Source: Bacilli bacterium
GTDB lineage: Bacteria; Bacillota_I; Bacilli_A; RF39; UBA660
Assembly (NCBI GenBank): GCA_016302935.1
Contig: JAEDMO010000009.1
Span: forward strand, 1-23,625
Length of the DNA stretch: 23,625 nt
Reading direction: 5' to 3'
Each line of letters starts with the position of its first letter. The first letter of the stretch is position 1. Shown here piece after piece: positions 15,041 to 21,863 of the stretch. The translations under genes were made by a program, and so were the position numbers. Under the pieces are notes generated by a model. It made no database searches. It saw only the letters and a list, made by a program, of their open reading frames with translations, and was not told where the DNA came from.

Positions 15041-15742
15041 TCAATTTATACCTTCAAAAAGTTTAGGTATATTACTTTTTATTTTCTTTTTCTTTCTTGT
15101 CCCCGTAAATCCAACAATTTTTTCATAATAATAATGTAGTTCAAATTTTCTACATTCATTATTTGAATTTTCATCTAAATATGGGACTAAATCAAATGAA
15201 ATCTTTTCATCGTCATATTCTTCAACCCAATCAAAAGGTTCATTAAATTTTGGATTAACCAATTTTTCAATTGTAAACATAGGTCTAACTGATTTAGTTT
15301 TTGACTTTTTCTTTTTCTCTTTTTCTTGTCTTCTTCTTTCCTTATAGCCGTCATCTCTTTCTAAATAGAATAGAGGTCTTGTATAAGGTATATATGAAAA
15401 AGTATCTTCTAAATATAATTCATAATCATATTTTTCTAATTCACTTAAAACCAAATTTATTTTGTCTTCATCTATGAAACCTGTTTTATTATCATATGCT
15501 AATATAGTGAAATCAAAAGTAAGTATCATATTAAATCTTTTACTTTTAATATTATCAACCATATTATAAAAATTAGGTGTATTATCATAGTCTTCATCAA
15601 TATACTCATCTACAATTCTAAGATTAAGAAATTTACAAAATTTATTTAATCTTTCTTTTTGTTTATCAATTGATGAATAATAAATATCATTAGGTAATTG
15701 CCTAATATATAGGGCAACATCATTATTTTGTGATACTAACAT
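15041..15742 (-). CDS. Catalytically dead serine-recombinase N-terminal-domain paralogue
   Basis: 233 residues. The first 125 follow the serine recombinase fold closely: ALYIRQLP aligns with AIYTRVST, KQKERLNKFCKFLNLRI with EEQEKRLKAMCEANNYKI, and KRFNMILTFDFTILAY with KKFNMIIAFKMDRISR. The catalytic serine is replaced (L16) and the conserved DRxxR motif is lost. The rest has a highly basic stretch (KERRRQEKEKKKKSKTK, about 140-156) and an unknown domain, without the recombinase and zinc domains. The start chosen has AAAGGAG eight bases upstream. It ends in TGA only five codons before the ATG of the active recombinase, in the same frame. It is probably a partner or regulator of the active enzyme, such as a directionality factor. 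Confidence 0.72.
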   Translation of the reverse strand: MLVSQNNDVALYIRQLPNDIYYSSIDKQKERLNKFCKFLNLRIVDEYIDEDYDNTPNFYNMVDNIKSKRFNMILTFDFTILAYDNKTGFIDEDKINLVLSELEKYDYELYLEDTFSYIPYTRPLFYLERDDGYKERRRQEKEKKKKSKTKSVRPMFTIEKLVNPKFNEPFDWVEEYDDEKISFDLVPYLDENSNNECRKFELHYYYEKIVGFTGTRKKKKIKSNIPKLFEGIN

Positions 15743-15764
15743 TTGCACACTCCTTTCCATAGAG

Positions 15765-15805
15765 ATATAAAATACTTATTCATAATTTGATGTAGTATTT
15801 TATAT
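15765..15805. repeat. 12-bp perfect inverted repeat upstream of the recombinase operon
   Basis: ATATAAAATACT (15765-15776) and AGTATTTTATAT (15794-15805) are perfect inverted repeats with a 17-base spacer, beginning 22 bases before the ATG of the recombinase paralogue. The placement fits an operator that controls the recombinase genes, or a recombinase binding site. The divergent promoter at 15875-15902 is about 70 bases away. Confidence 0.6.
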
Positions 15806-15874
15806 ATCATCACATTTACTTTTATTCATTTCATAATAAAACCTCACTTTCTACGATATTTTCCTAATCGCAAC

Positions 15875-15902
15875 TTGATTTTATAATCTAATGTGATACA
15901 AT
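15875..15902 (+). promoter_or_regulatory. Promoter of the DUF6076-like gene
   Basis: TTGATT (15875-15880), a 16-base spacer and TACAAT (15897-15902), with TG at 15894-15895 as an extended -10. The leader to ATG 15963 would be about 55 bases and contains the AAAAAGGAG ribosome binding site. Confidence 0.6.
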
Positions 15903-15962
15903 TAAAGTGAATTGAGAGTTATATTTTTACAATTACTTAGCCGACAAAAAGGAGTTAAAAAA

Positions 15963-16799
15963 ATGAAGTTTACTTTTTTAGAATATTTATTAAAAAACAC
16001 ATCAGACACTGTGAGTATTAAAATTAATAATACCTATTGCAAATTTATTGATTTATTTGATAACATAAAAGACAATAATATTTTTATAAAAGAATTAGAT
16101 AAAGTATTTTTATTTGCTAATAAATTAGGTTATGATTACATTAATGAAAATATATGGTTTCAATATTTATTTGTTAAACAAATTGAAATACCCGCTATTA
16201 GTAAAAAACTTACAACTCAAATTAAATCACATACTGATAAAGGAAAAAGTATTAATATAGATTACGTTGAAAACAAAAGGTCTAAGGAATTATATTTTAA
16301 TGATAGTAGTGAATTTTTATTTGATAATGAAAAAGTTGATTTGTTTCATAGTATCTCAAAAAAGGGAACATCTAATTACTATATATGTATCATAAAGAAA
16401 GCCACATTTAATAATATCAAAGAACTATTATATATATTTTTAGATTGCTTATTTTCTACTCAAAAACCATATTGTATTAAAAAATGTAAGTATTGTGAAA
16501 AATATTATGTTGCTATTAAAACTGACACTAATTATTGTGATAGAATATTTAAAATTAAAAACTCTTATGTCCCTTGTTCTCGAATAGTTAGTACAATTCA
16601 AAAATCAAATGAATATAAAAAATATAAAAAAGAAGAAAAAATATTTTTGCAAGAATTAGAAAAAGCTAAATTTTGTAATGAAAATGATATCAAAGACTAT
16701 AAAGATTATGCAAAGGAGCATAAACAAATTTGTTATAAAACAAGAGATTTATCACTTCTAAATAACATTATTATGGATTATAAAAAAGATATTAACTAA
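15963..16799 (+). CDS. DUF6076-like zinc-finger protein
   Basis: 278 residues from the ATG at 15963, which has AAAAAGGAG eight bases before it; an in-frame ATG at 15912 has no such site. The N-terminal half is Lys/Asn/Phe-rich and unrecognised. Near residues 175-212 is a zinc-finger-like cluster: CIKKCKYCEKYYVAI, then NYCDR and VPCSR, that is C-x2-C with two later cysteines. Proteins with this 'CxxCxKxF...YC' cluster (DUF6076 and relatives) are common cargo of mobile elements in Clostridia and Bacilli. The function is unknown; a nucleic-acid-binding role is likely. It is transcribed away from the recombinase genes and its stop overlaps the resolvase stop by three to four bases (convergent). 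Confidence 0.6.
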   Translation: MKFTFLEYLLKNTSDTVSIKINNTYCKFIDLFDNIKDNNIFIKELDKVFLFANKLGYDYINENIWFQYLFVKQIEIPAISKKLTTQIKSHTDKGKSINIDYVENKRSKELYFNDSSEFLFDNEKVDLFHSISKKGTSNYYICIIKKATFNNIKELLYIFLDCLFSTQKPYCIKKCKYCEKYYVAIKTDTNYCDRIFKIKNSYVPCSRIVSTIQKSNEYKKYKKEEKIFLQELEKAKFCNENDIKDYKDYAKEHKQICYKTRDLSLLNNIIMDYKKDIN

Positions 16800-17392
16800 T
16801 TATTATTTTTTATAAAAGAATAGAAAGTATTAGGTTTTAAATTTAATAATTGCATTGCTTCTTTGCTTTTAATTTCTTTATTTTTCCACTTATTAACCAC
16901 AATATCAAAATCTTGTGGTTTTTCTATTTTAGGTCTTCCAAACTTTATACCATTTTTTAAAGCATTATTTATACCTTCTTTTTGTCTTTGTTTTATAAAA
17001 GTTCTTTCTTGCTCTGCTACATAAGATAATATTTGTAAAACTAAATCACTAATAAAATTACCTAATAAATCTTTATTATTTCTCGTATCTAATAAAGGCA
17101 TATCTATAACATAAATATCTGCTTTAATATTTTTAGTAATATCTTGCCATTCTTCAATAATCATATTATAGTTTCTTCCTAATCTATCAATACTTTTAAT
17201 AACTAATAAATCATTTTCTCTTAATATATGCTTTAAAGTATTATAATTATCTCGATTAAAATCTTTTCCACTTTGTTTGTCAATATAAATGTCTCTTTCA
17301 TCAATATTAAATTCTTTAAATGAATTTAATTGTCTTTCCTCGTTTTGTTCTTTACTACTAACTCTCGCATAACCAAAAACTTTTTTATTCAT
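16796..17392 (-). CDS. Small serine resolvase/invertase
   Basis: 198 residues. The catalytic domain has YARVSSKEQ with S12 as nucleophile, KSIDRLGRN with the conserved DRLGR motif, and the helix E segment (SYVAEQERTFIKQRQKEGI). A C-terminal helix-turn-helix (KEAMQLLNLKPNTFYSFIK) gives DNA binding. This is the Hin/Tn3-resolvase type, shorter than and distinct from the large recombinase. It would resolve multimers or cointegrates, or invert a segment, by recombination between short res or inversion sites; I could not find those sites. AAGGTG precedes the ATG. It follows the 77-aa gene by 12 bases, so the two form an operon. Confidence 0.92.
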   Translation of the reverse strand: MNKKVFGYARVSSKEQNEERQLNSFKEFNIDERDIYIDKQSGKDFNRDNYNTLKHILRENDLLVIKSIDRLGRNYNMIIEEWQDITKNIKADIYVIDMPLLDTRNNKDLLGNFISDLVLQILSYVAEQERTFIKQRQKEGINNALKNGIKFGRPKIEKPQDFDIVVNKWKNKEIKSKEAMQLLNLKPNTFYSFIKNNN

Positions 17393-17404
17393 AATAAATA
17401 CACC

Positions 17405-17638
17405 TTACCTTGCTAAATAATTACTAACTTCTCTAAATATCATATCAATTATAGTGTCATCAAAAGCATCATTTAAACCATAAATAATATTCTTTTCTTT
17501 TAACTCAACTATAAAATGCCATACTGCTATTGTAATAGGGAAGTCTTTAATTTCATCTTCTTCTATTGCTGTCATAACTGTATCAACATAGCCATCACAC
17601 ACAAATGATATTATTTTTTTTAACTCATTTTCTTTCAT
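17405..17638 (-). CDS. Small acidic protein of unknown function, 77 aa
   Basis: I do not recognise this protein. It is acidic, mostly helical, without membrane or signal segments (IAVWHFIVELKEKNIIYG in the middle). It has a very strong ribosome binding site (AAGGAGGTGG) and sits 12 bases upstream of the small resolvase, so it is translated with it. A TATAAT hexamer at 17664-17669 could serve as -10, but the -35 is poor. Its size and position fit an accessory factor of the resolvase or a plasmid-maintenance protein; neither can be shown. Confidence 0.6.
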   Translation of the reverse strand: MKENELKKIISFVCDGYVDTVMTAIEEDEIKDFPITIAVWHFIVELKEKNIIYGLNDAFDDTIIDMIFREVSNYLAR

Positions 17639-17758
17639 TATGCCACCTCCTTACCATAAAATAATTATAGGTGTCTATTTTTGAAAGATCGAGCCGAATG
17701 TTTAAAAAGGTCATAAACACTTTATAAACATTTAAAAAACAAATAATAACTTTTACAA

Positions 17759-17797
17759 ACAAAAAAAGACTTAAAATATTATTAATTTTAAATCTTT
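17759..17797 (-). terminator. Terminator after the coiled-coil gene
   Basis: AAGACTTAAAAT (17766-17777) pairs with ATTTTAAATCTT (17785-17796) with one mismatch and a seven-base loop. On the minus strand at least six T follow. It ends transcription of the 22-aa/133-aa pair. Confidence 0.65.
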
Positions 17798-17821
17798 ATA
17801 AAAGTGTACTTTTTTAAATAA

Positions 17822-18223
17822 TTATAATTTACCCATATTATGTAATGCTGTATAAACAACCATACCATAAGAGTATAAAGTAGTCATAGTATTAATATCT
17901 GACAAACCTGTATTTATTTTATTCATTATCTTTCTATATAAACTTTGTGCTTTTGATGGTTCATTTATTGTTGCTAATGAGTTAAAATCGTTCAATATAT
18001 CAAGAATAGTTTTTTGGTCTTTTGTATTTTCCTCTAATATTTTAAATATATCATTTAGAATAGAAGTGTTTTTATCAATAGACTCTAACAATTCTATCAT
18101 TCTTTCTTCTCTTGAAACTCCATCTTGATATCTTTGTTCTCTCTCATTTGACATTTCTTCTAATGCTTTATTAATTTCTGCAGTATGGATACTTGCTTCT
18201 TCAATAATGCTATTTAAATGCAT
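17822..18223 (-). CDS. Coiled-coil protein, 133 aa
   Basis: The first 90 residues are charged heptad-like helices (EEASIHTAEINKALEEM, then REERMIELLESIDKNTSIL), a probable coiled coil; the end is more hydrophobic (SYGMVVYTALHNMG) and might touch a membrane. The family is not recognised; similar small proteins occur in mobile elements. The ATG has no ribosome binding site of its own and directly follows, in frame, the TGA of a 22-residue proline-rich ORF (TGA-ATG). Translation therefore depends on reinitiation or on readthrough of that TGA, which would give a 156-residue protein with a proline-rich N-terminus. A mutated stop inside a formerly single gene is the simplest alternative. Confidence 0.6.
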   Translation of the reverse strand: MHLNSIIEEASIHTAEINKALEEMSNEREQRYQDGVSREERMIELLESIDKNTSILNDIFKILEENTKDQKTILDILNDFNSLATINEPSKAQSLYRKIMNKINTGLSDINTMTTLYSYGMVVYTALHNMGKL

Positions 18224-18292
18224 TCACGAAACATCAGGTATAGTTGGTATATTAGGAATAATGGGACCCTTTGGTAAACTTGGAATATTCAT
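18224..18292 (-). CDS. Proline-rich 22-aa ORF coupled to the coiled-coil gene
   Basis: A short minus-strand frame, ATG at 18292 to TGA at 18224. The product is a proline-rich peptide with IPxxP-type repeats (MNIPSLPKGP, then PIIPNIPTIP). It has a good ribosome binding site (GGCGGGTGAT) and an extended -10 promoter just upstream, while the next gene has none. It is either a translational leader or the N-terminal part of a larger protein cut by an in-frame TGA. The good signals make it likely that it is translated. Confidence 0.5.
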   Translation of the reverse strand: MNIPSLPKGPIIPNIPTIPDVS

Positions 18293-18313
18293 TATAATCA
18301 CCCGCCTACTAAA

Positions 18314-18322
18314 ATTATAACA
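18314..18322 (-). promoter_or_regulatory. Extended -10 promoter of the 22-aa/133-aa pair
   Basis: On the minus strand TGTTATAAT (TATAAT at 18314-18319) is an extended -10; the -35 hexamer 17 bases upstream (CTAAAA) is poor. It lies right behind the terminator of the ADP-ribosylglycohydrolase gene. Confidence 0.55.
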
Positions 18323-18323
18323 C

Positions 18324-18349
18324 AAAAAATGCCTTATTTTAGGCATTTT
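18324..18349 (-). terminator. Terminator of the ADP-ribosylglycohydrolase gene
   Basis: AAAATGCCT (18326-18334) pairs with AGGCATTTT (18341-18349) over a six-base loop, followed on the minus strand by a T-run. The stop codon (18334-18336) lies within the hairpin, an economical arrangement. Confidence 0.8.
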
Positions 18350-19284
18350 CTAAACTTTTCACATAAATTTATTAAATAGTCTTTTCGCATTAATTCATTT
18401 AACCATTCTTTAGGAATATTTTTATAATATATTCCACTTAAACCACCAACTAATGCACCAATAGTATCAGTATCATTACCAAGGTTAATTGCCTCTATAA
18501 CACAATTATAATAACTATTATTATTCATAAAACACCATATAATGGATTCTAAGGTACTAACAACATAACCACTACTATTAATATTATCTATTTTTTCTTT
18601 GCTAATATCTTTATCAATTATTTTAGTATAATAATTAATAATCTCTTTATCAAAATATTTACTATAATCATATTCTCTTATATACTTATAAGCATTTTTC
18701 TTTTCCTCGCCACTTAATAATTTTATAGCAAATAGAGAATATATAAAGCACCCTAAAATACTTATATTATGTTTATGAGTTAATGATGATATATTTTTTA
18801 CTAAATCATATATTTCATCATCATTTAATTTTTTATAATAACAATAATAAGAAATAGGTAATATTCTCATTAAACTACCATTTCCATTATCATTAATATC
18901 ATCTACACCACAATTTAAAGGATTTTCACAAATTTTAAATTCATCTTTATAATAATAATTTCTTAATGCCTTACTCGTAGTATTTCCAATATCAAATGCT
19001 TTATTATTAGGTGTAAATTCATTTTCATAAGCCCATTTCATATAATTATTCATAATATCAACATAATCAATACCATTTTTATCTATTATAGATTTAATAG
19101 TTGCTATTAACATACTACTATCATCAGACCAATAACCCTTTGGCAAATTATAAGTACCATAACCAACCATATCTATAACTTTTTCATAACTATTTCTTTC
19201 TTTAAATTCTAATGGTACACCTAAGGCATCTCCAATTATAAAACCAATAATTCCATTTATAATTAAATCATTATTATTAATCAT
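18334..19284 (-). CDS. ADP-ribosylglycohydrolase family protein (DraG/ARH-like)
   Basis: 316 residues covering the whole domain. Family landmarks are in order: GDALGVPLEF at 18-27, WSDDSSM at 52-58 (the WTDDT metal-binding motif with Ser for Thr), NGNGSLMRILP in the middle, LTHKH, and the C-terminal metal motif GNDTDTIGALVGGLSG. These enzymes remove ADP-ribose from proteins or nucleic acids using two magnesium ions in the cytoplasm. GAGGGA lies six bases before the ATG. The gene is monocistronic with its own terminator. In a mobile region such a gene may reverse a phage- or toxin-made ADP-ribosylation, or be the antitoxin of an ADP-ribosyltransferase; no such transferase is seen in this window, so the substrate stays open. 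Confidence 0.9.
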   Translation of the reverse strand: MINNNDLIINGIIGFIIGDALGVPLEFKERNSYEKVIDMVGYGTYNLPKGYWSDDSSMLIATIKSIIDKNGIDYVDIMNNYMKWAYENEFTPNNKAFDIGNTTSKALRNYYYKDEFKICENPLNCGVDDINDNGNGSLMRILPISYYCYYKKLNDDEIYDLVKNISSLTHKHNISILGCFIYSLFAIKLLSGEEKKNAYKYIREYDYSKYFDKEIINYYTKIIDKDISKEKIDNINSSGYVVSTLESIIWCFMNNNSYYNCVIEAINLGNDTDTIGALVGGLSGIYYKNIPKEWLNELMRKDYLINLCEKFRKCLK

Positions 19285-19405
19285 TACTAATCCCTCGCAT
19301 ATCTCAACTATAAACGACTTTAATATTATTTTAATATAAATTATTTATTCTTACTAAAACAACCTAAAATCTTGATTTATGCCCCAAATATCAACATATT
19401 AATAA

Positions 19406-19972
19406 TTATTCATAAAATTTAATATTCTTTTCTACACAAAAATATCTTTTTTTATCTTTCTTTCTACCATCATTAAATACATTTTCTATTTCATCAGCAC
19501 TTTCTAAATTTCTTTTAACTATATCTAAAAATACATTCCATTCTTTATCATTAGGTCTTTCATCATCAAATATAAACATAAAATCAAAATCATCACCATG
19601 ATTAATTAATCTCGAATTAATATTTTTTTCATTACTATTACCAACCATAATACCATATCTTAAACCATTATATAATTTTTTATGAGCTTTCGCTTTATTA
19701 CTATAAGTAATAACATCATGGGTAGTAATCTTTTTATATTTACTTTCAATAATAAGTCTTGGTATAGAATAATTATCTCTTTTTTCTTTGATTAATAAAT
19801 CAACCTCATATTTCATTAAACTAATATCTTCTTTATTATCTTTATAACCATTGATAGTAACTGAATAGGGTACTCTTTCAAAACATACACATTCATATTT
19901 ATCATTATCTAATTCTTTTTTTAATAATTCACATATACTTAATGTCCATTGGTCTTCTAATCTATCTCTCAT
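19406..19972 (-). CDS. PD-(D/E)XK nuclease-like protein (orphan restriction-like)
   Basis: 188 residues from the ATG at 19972 (GAGGTG eight bases upstream; an in-frame GTG is at 19981). The core has MKYEVDLLIKEK with D58, then PRLIIESKYKK with E76 and K78. This is the D...ExK pattern of PD-(D/E)XK nucleases, on the expected pair of beta strands. A helix (YSNKAKAHKKLYN) and YGIMVGNS follow, as in restriction endonuclease-like folds. No methyltransferase or other subunit lies near it. It could be a standalone defence nuclease, a remnant of a restriction system, or a recombination nuclease. The promoter has an extended -10 (TGTTATAAT, 20004-20012). It is divergent from the XRE regulator, which may control it. 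Confidence 0.68.
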   Translation of the reverse strand: MRDRLEDQWTLSICELLKKELDNDKYECVCFERVPYSVTINGYKDNKEDISLMKYEVDLLIKEKRDNYSIPRLIIESKYKKITTHDVITYSNKAKAHKKLYNGLRYGIMVGNSNEKNINSRLINHGDDFDFMFIFDDERPNDKEWNVFLDIVKRNLESADEIENVFNDGRKKDKKRYFCVEKNIKFYE

Positions 19973-20003
19973 TATTATCACACCTCATTTTTTAACCAAT
20001 AAC

Positions 20004-20012
20004 ATTATAACA
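20004..20012 (-). promoter_or_regulatory. Extended -10 promoter of the nuclease-like gene
   Basis: On the minus strand TGTTATAAT (TATAAT at 20004-20009). The -35 region is weak. Between this and the XRE gene at 20101 lies a small AATAT/ATATT palindrome near 20043-20057 that could be an operator; this is only a suggestion. Confidence 0.55.
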
Positions 20013-20100
20013 CAAAATATATGCTTTTAGACATATTAATATAACTAATATTACTATCACTAAAAATCATAAATGAGAAAATTATATTAGAGGTGAACGA

Positions 20101-20430
20101 ATGGATAATAACTTAAAGCAAATAAGAAATAATAAAAACTTATTACAAACTAAGGTTGCTATGGATTTAAACATTACCCAAGAGACTATATCTTCATATG
20201 AAACAGGTAGAGTATTTCCAAGTTCTGATATGCTTATTAAATTAGCCGACTATTATAATACTTCAATAGATTACTTATTATGCCGTACTAAATATGATAT
20301 GCCTATCAATTCAATTAAACCTAATAACATAACTGATGAAGACTTTATTATTTTAAATAAAATTAACAAACTTTCAAATATACAAAAAGCAAAAGTTCAA
20401 GGTTATATTGATGGATTAAATGAGGACTAA
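20101..20430 (+). CDS. XRE-family helix-turn-helix regulator
   Basis: 109 residues. Residues 5-58 are a full Cro/C1-type HTH: LKQIRNNKNLLQTKVAMDL, the recognition helix TQETISSYETGRVFP, and SDMLIKLADYYNTSIDYLL. The C-terminal 45 residues (ITDEDFIILNKINKLSNIQKAK) resemble the tail of element-borne repressors. AGAGGTGAACG precedes the ATG. It is divergent from the nuclease-like gene and upstream of the Rep-type operon. It is likely the main repressor of the element; which promoters it binds is not shown. Confidence 0.88.
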   Translation: MDNNLKQIRNNKNLLQTKVAMDLNITQETISSYETGRVFPSSDMLIKLADYYNTSIDYLLCRTKYDMPINSIKPNNITDEDFIILNKINKLSNIQKAKVQGYIDGLNED

Positions 20431-20705
20431 TTTTTAAAAGTATATACACATTCATATTTAAATCTTAATTTAAACCTTATAAATCAATATCACAGCCTTT
20501 AAATTGATATAAGATATTATCTTAAATTTTATATTGATTAATACATATTCTTATACTTATTTTTAATAATAACTTATACTAATCTTTATATATTTCTTAT
20601 ATCAATTTTATACTTGCTAATATACTAATATATTATAAATATTTTATGATAGTACTTTACTATCTTTTTTTATTGCTTTTTCATTATATTTAAAGACAAT
20701 ATTAC
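20431..20705. other. AT-rich intergenic stretch with nested inverted repeats, possible origin
   Basis: No gene is visible. It holds a 14-bp perfect inverted repeat (AAATTGATATAAGA, 20501-20514, with TCTTATATCAATTT, 20595-20608), a perfect 7+1+7 palindrome (20510-20524, TAAGATA-T-TATCTTA) and a 9-bp inverted repeat (20482-20490 with 20531-20539). The HUH-type Rep gene ends right beside it, which would fit an origin of replication or transfer, but the motifs alone do not prove it. Confidence 0.4.
20648..20671 (+). terminator. Intrinsic terminator on the plus strand
   Basis: GATAGTA (20648-20654) pairs with TACTATC (20658-20664) over a 3-base loop, followed by seven T. It lies about 220 bases after the XRE gene, so it may end a long 3' UTR of that gene or an unseen small RNA. 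Confidence 0.75.
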
Positions 20706-21512
20706 TTATAACAAATATTCATTATTCTGTACTTTATTCATTTTTAAACTAAATAAATCATAATTTTCTTTAATTTTATTTAACCTAATTCTTCGCATAT
20801 ATTCTTCATTTGCTTTTTTATCTTGTTCCTTAGTAAGTTCTAAATAAAACCTTTTAATATTATCATAATTATCTTCTAATATAATTTTTTCATTCCAATT
20901 ATTAGTTTTAATATATTTACCACAATACTTATTAGCCGTTCTTAACTTCATATATGCTTTATATAAATCCTTTAAACTATAACCACTTGGTATTAATAAA
21001 TCATCAGTATAATTATAATTACAAAACAAAATATGATAACTTTGGTCTATAAAATATTCTGCCTTATTTATATTAGCATTCTTTTTATATACCTTTTTAT
21101 CGCCAATTATTTCTTTATAAATTTTTTCTTTCTTTTCGCACCAATTCTTATCTATATAATCTTTAATCATATTTCTAAAAGCATATGTTGGTTTGCTAAC
21201 TAATAAAACATGTAAATGGTATTCAGTATTTAATCCACACTTACCATAATATTTAATATCAAAAGAACTAAAATCTTTTTTAACCTTAGGTCTTCCAACT
21301 TTGCCATTATGTTCATAATAGGTATATGCCGTACTACCTCTAACATTACTTATACAAATCATTGCTTGTGCTTGCCAACCATCATTTGATTTTTGCTTAC
21401 AAATATATCTAATATATTCTTTTAATCTTTTAGCATATTTAAATGCTTCTTCCTCGCTATCAAACTTTTTATCTATATCAAAACTACTTATACCTAATTT
21501 CTTTTTAGACAT
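20706..21512 (-). CDS. HUH-type replication initiator / relaxase-like protein
   Basis: 268 residues. TEYHLHVLLVSKP near residue 96-108 holds the HUH motif (H99-x-H101) used by rolling-circle Rep proteins and relaxases to bind the metal ion. Upstream is a beta strand and a basic loop (GRPKVKKDFSSFDIKYYG). Tyrosines in KAEYFIDQSY or in KYCGKYIKT (the YxxKY type) are candidates for the nucleophile. It would nick one strand at an origin and start rolling-circle replication or transfer. The ATG overlaps the 100-aa gene by 8 bases, so the two are coupled. The gene is shorter than classic plasmid Reps but complete. An origin-like stretch lies right downstream. Confidence 0.72.
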   Translation of the reverse strand: MSKKKLGISSFDIDKKFDSEEEAFKYAKRLKEYIRYICKQKSNDGWQAQAMICISNVRGSTAYTYYEHNGKVGRPKVKKDFSSFDIKYYGKCGLNTEYHLHVLLVSKPTYAFRNMIKDYIDKNWCEKKEKIYKEIIGDKKVYKKNANINKAEYFIDQSYHILFCNYNYTDDLLIPSGYSLKDLYKAYMKLRTANKYCGKYIKTNNWNEKIILEDNYDNIKRFYLELTKEQDKKANEEYMRRIRLNKIKENYDLFSLKMNKVQNNEYLL

Positions 21513-21807
21513 TTAAACCACCCATGGATCTAATCTCTTTTAGCAACTTATCTAATTCATTTAAGGTAATTGGCATAGTTCTATCATATAAAAACATATT
21601 ATCTTTATCAAAATATAGTAAAAGTATCTTATATTGTTTCCATTTAACCATAACTTGATGAGGTTCTATTATACTTACATTAGTTTCCTTTATTTTTATT
21701 ATTTTTCCATCATTAAATATACATTTTGCATTATTAAAACTGCATATAGTACTTATTCTATTTTCAAAGTACTCATCTTTTATTAATTTTTCTGTAAAAT
21801 ATTCCAT
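21505..21807 (-). CDS. Unknown 100-aa protein of the Rep operon
   Basis: Not recognised. The protein has a small beta-rich N-terminal part (ICSFNNAKCIFNDGKIIKIKE), KWKQYKILLLYFDKDNMFLY, and a C-terminal helix (LNELDKLLKEIRSMG). I chose the ATG at 21807 because AAGGAG lies seven bases before it; the longer in-frame start at 21834 lies in the terminator region. It overlaps the Rep gene by 8 bases. Its leader is the structured RNA at 21833-21959, with a terminator about 15 bases before the ribosome binding site, so expression depends on readthrough. Confidence 0.65.
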   Translation of the reverse strand: MEYFTEKLIKDEYFENRISTICSFNNAKCIFNDGKIIKIKETNVSIIEPHQVMVKWKQYKILLLYFDKDNMFLYDRTMPITLNELDKLLKEIRSMGGLNV

Positions 21808-21832
21808 TTTTTCACTCCTTTTTTTAAACAAC

Positions 21833-21863
21833 AAAAAACATTGTAATCCCTTTAATTACAATG
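21833..21863 (-). terminator. Terminator of the right structured RNA, in front of the Rep operon
   Basis: CATTGTAAT (21839-21847) pairs with ATTACAATG (21855-21863) over a seven-base loop; six T follow on the minus strand. The AAAGGAG site of the 100-aa gene lies only about 15 bases further on, the usual arrangement of an attenuator. Confidence 0.78.

Noticed and set aside
15041..18292. Use of genetic code 4 (TGA as Trp), suggested by scarce TGA stops and two in-frame TGA junctions
   Set aside because: Conserved tryptophans throughout are TGG, long frames lack internal TGA, and the tRNA-Trp anticodon CCA reads only TGG.
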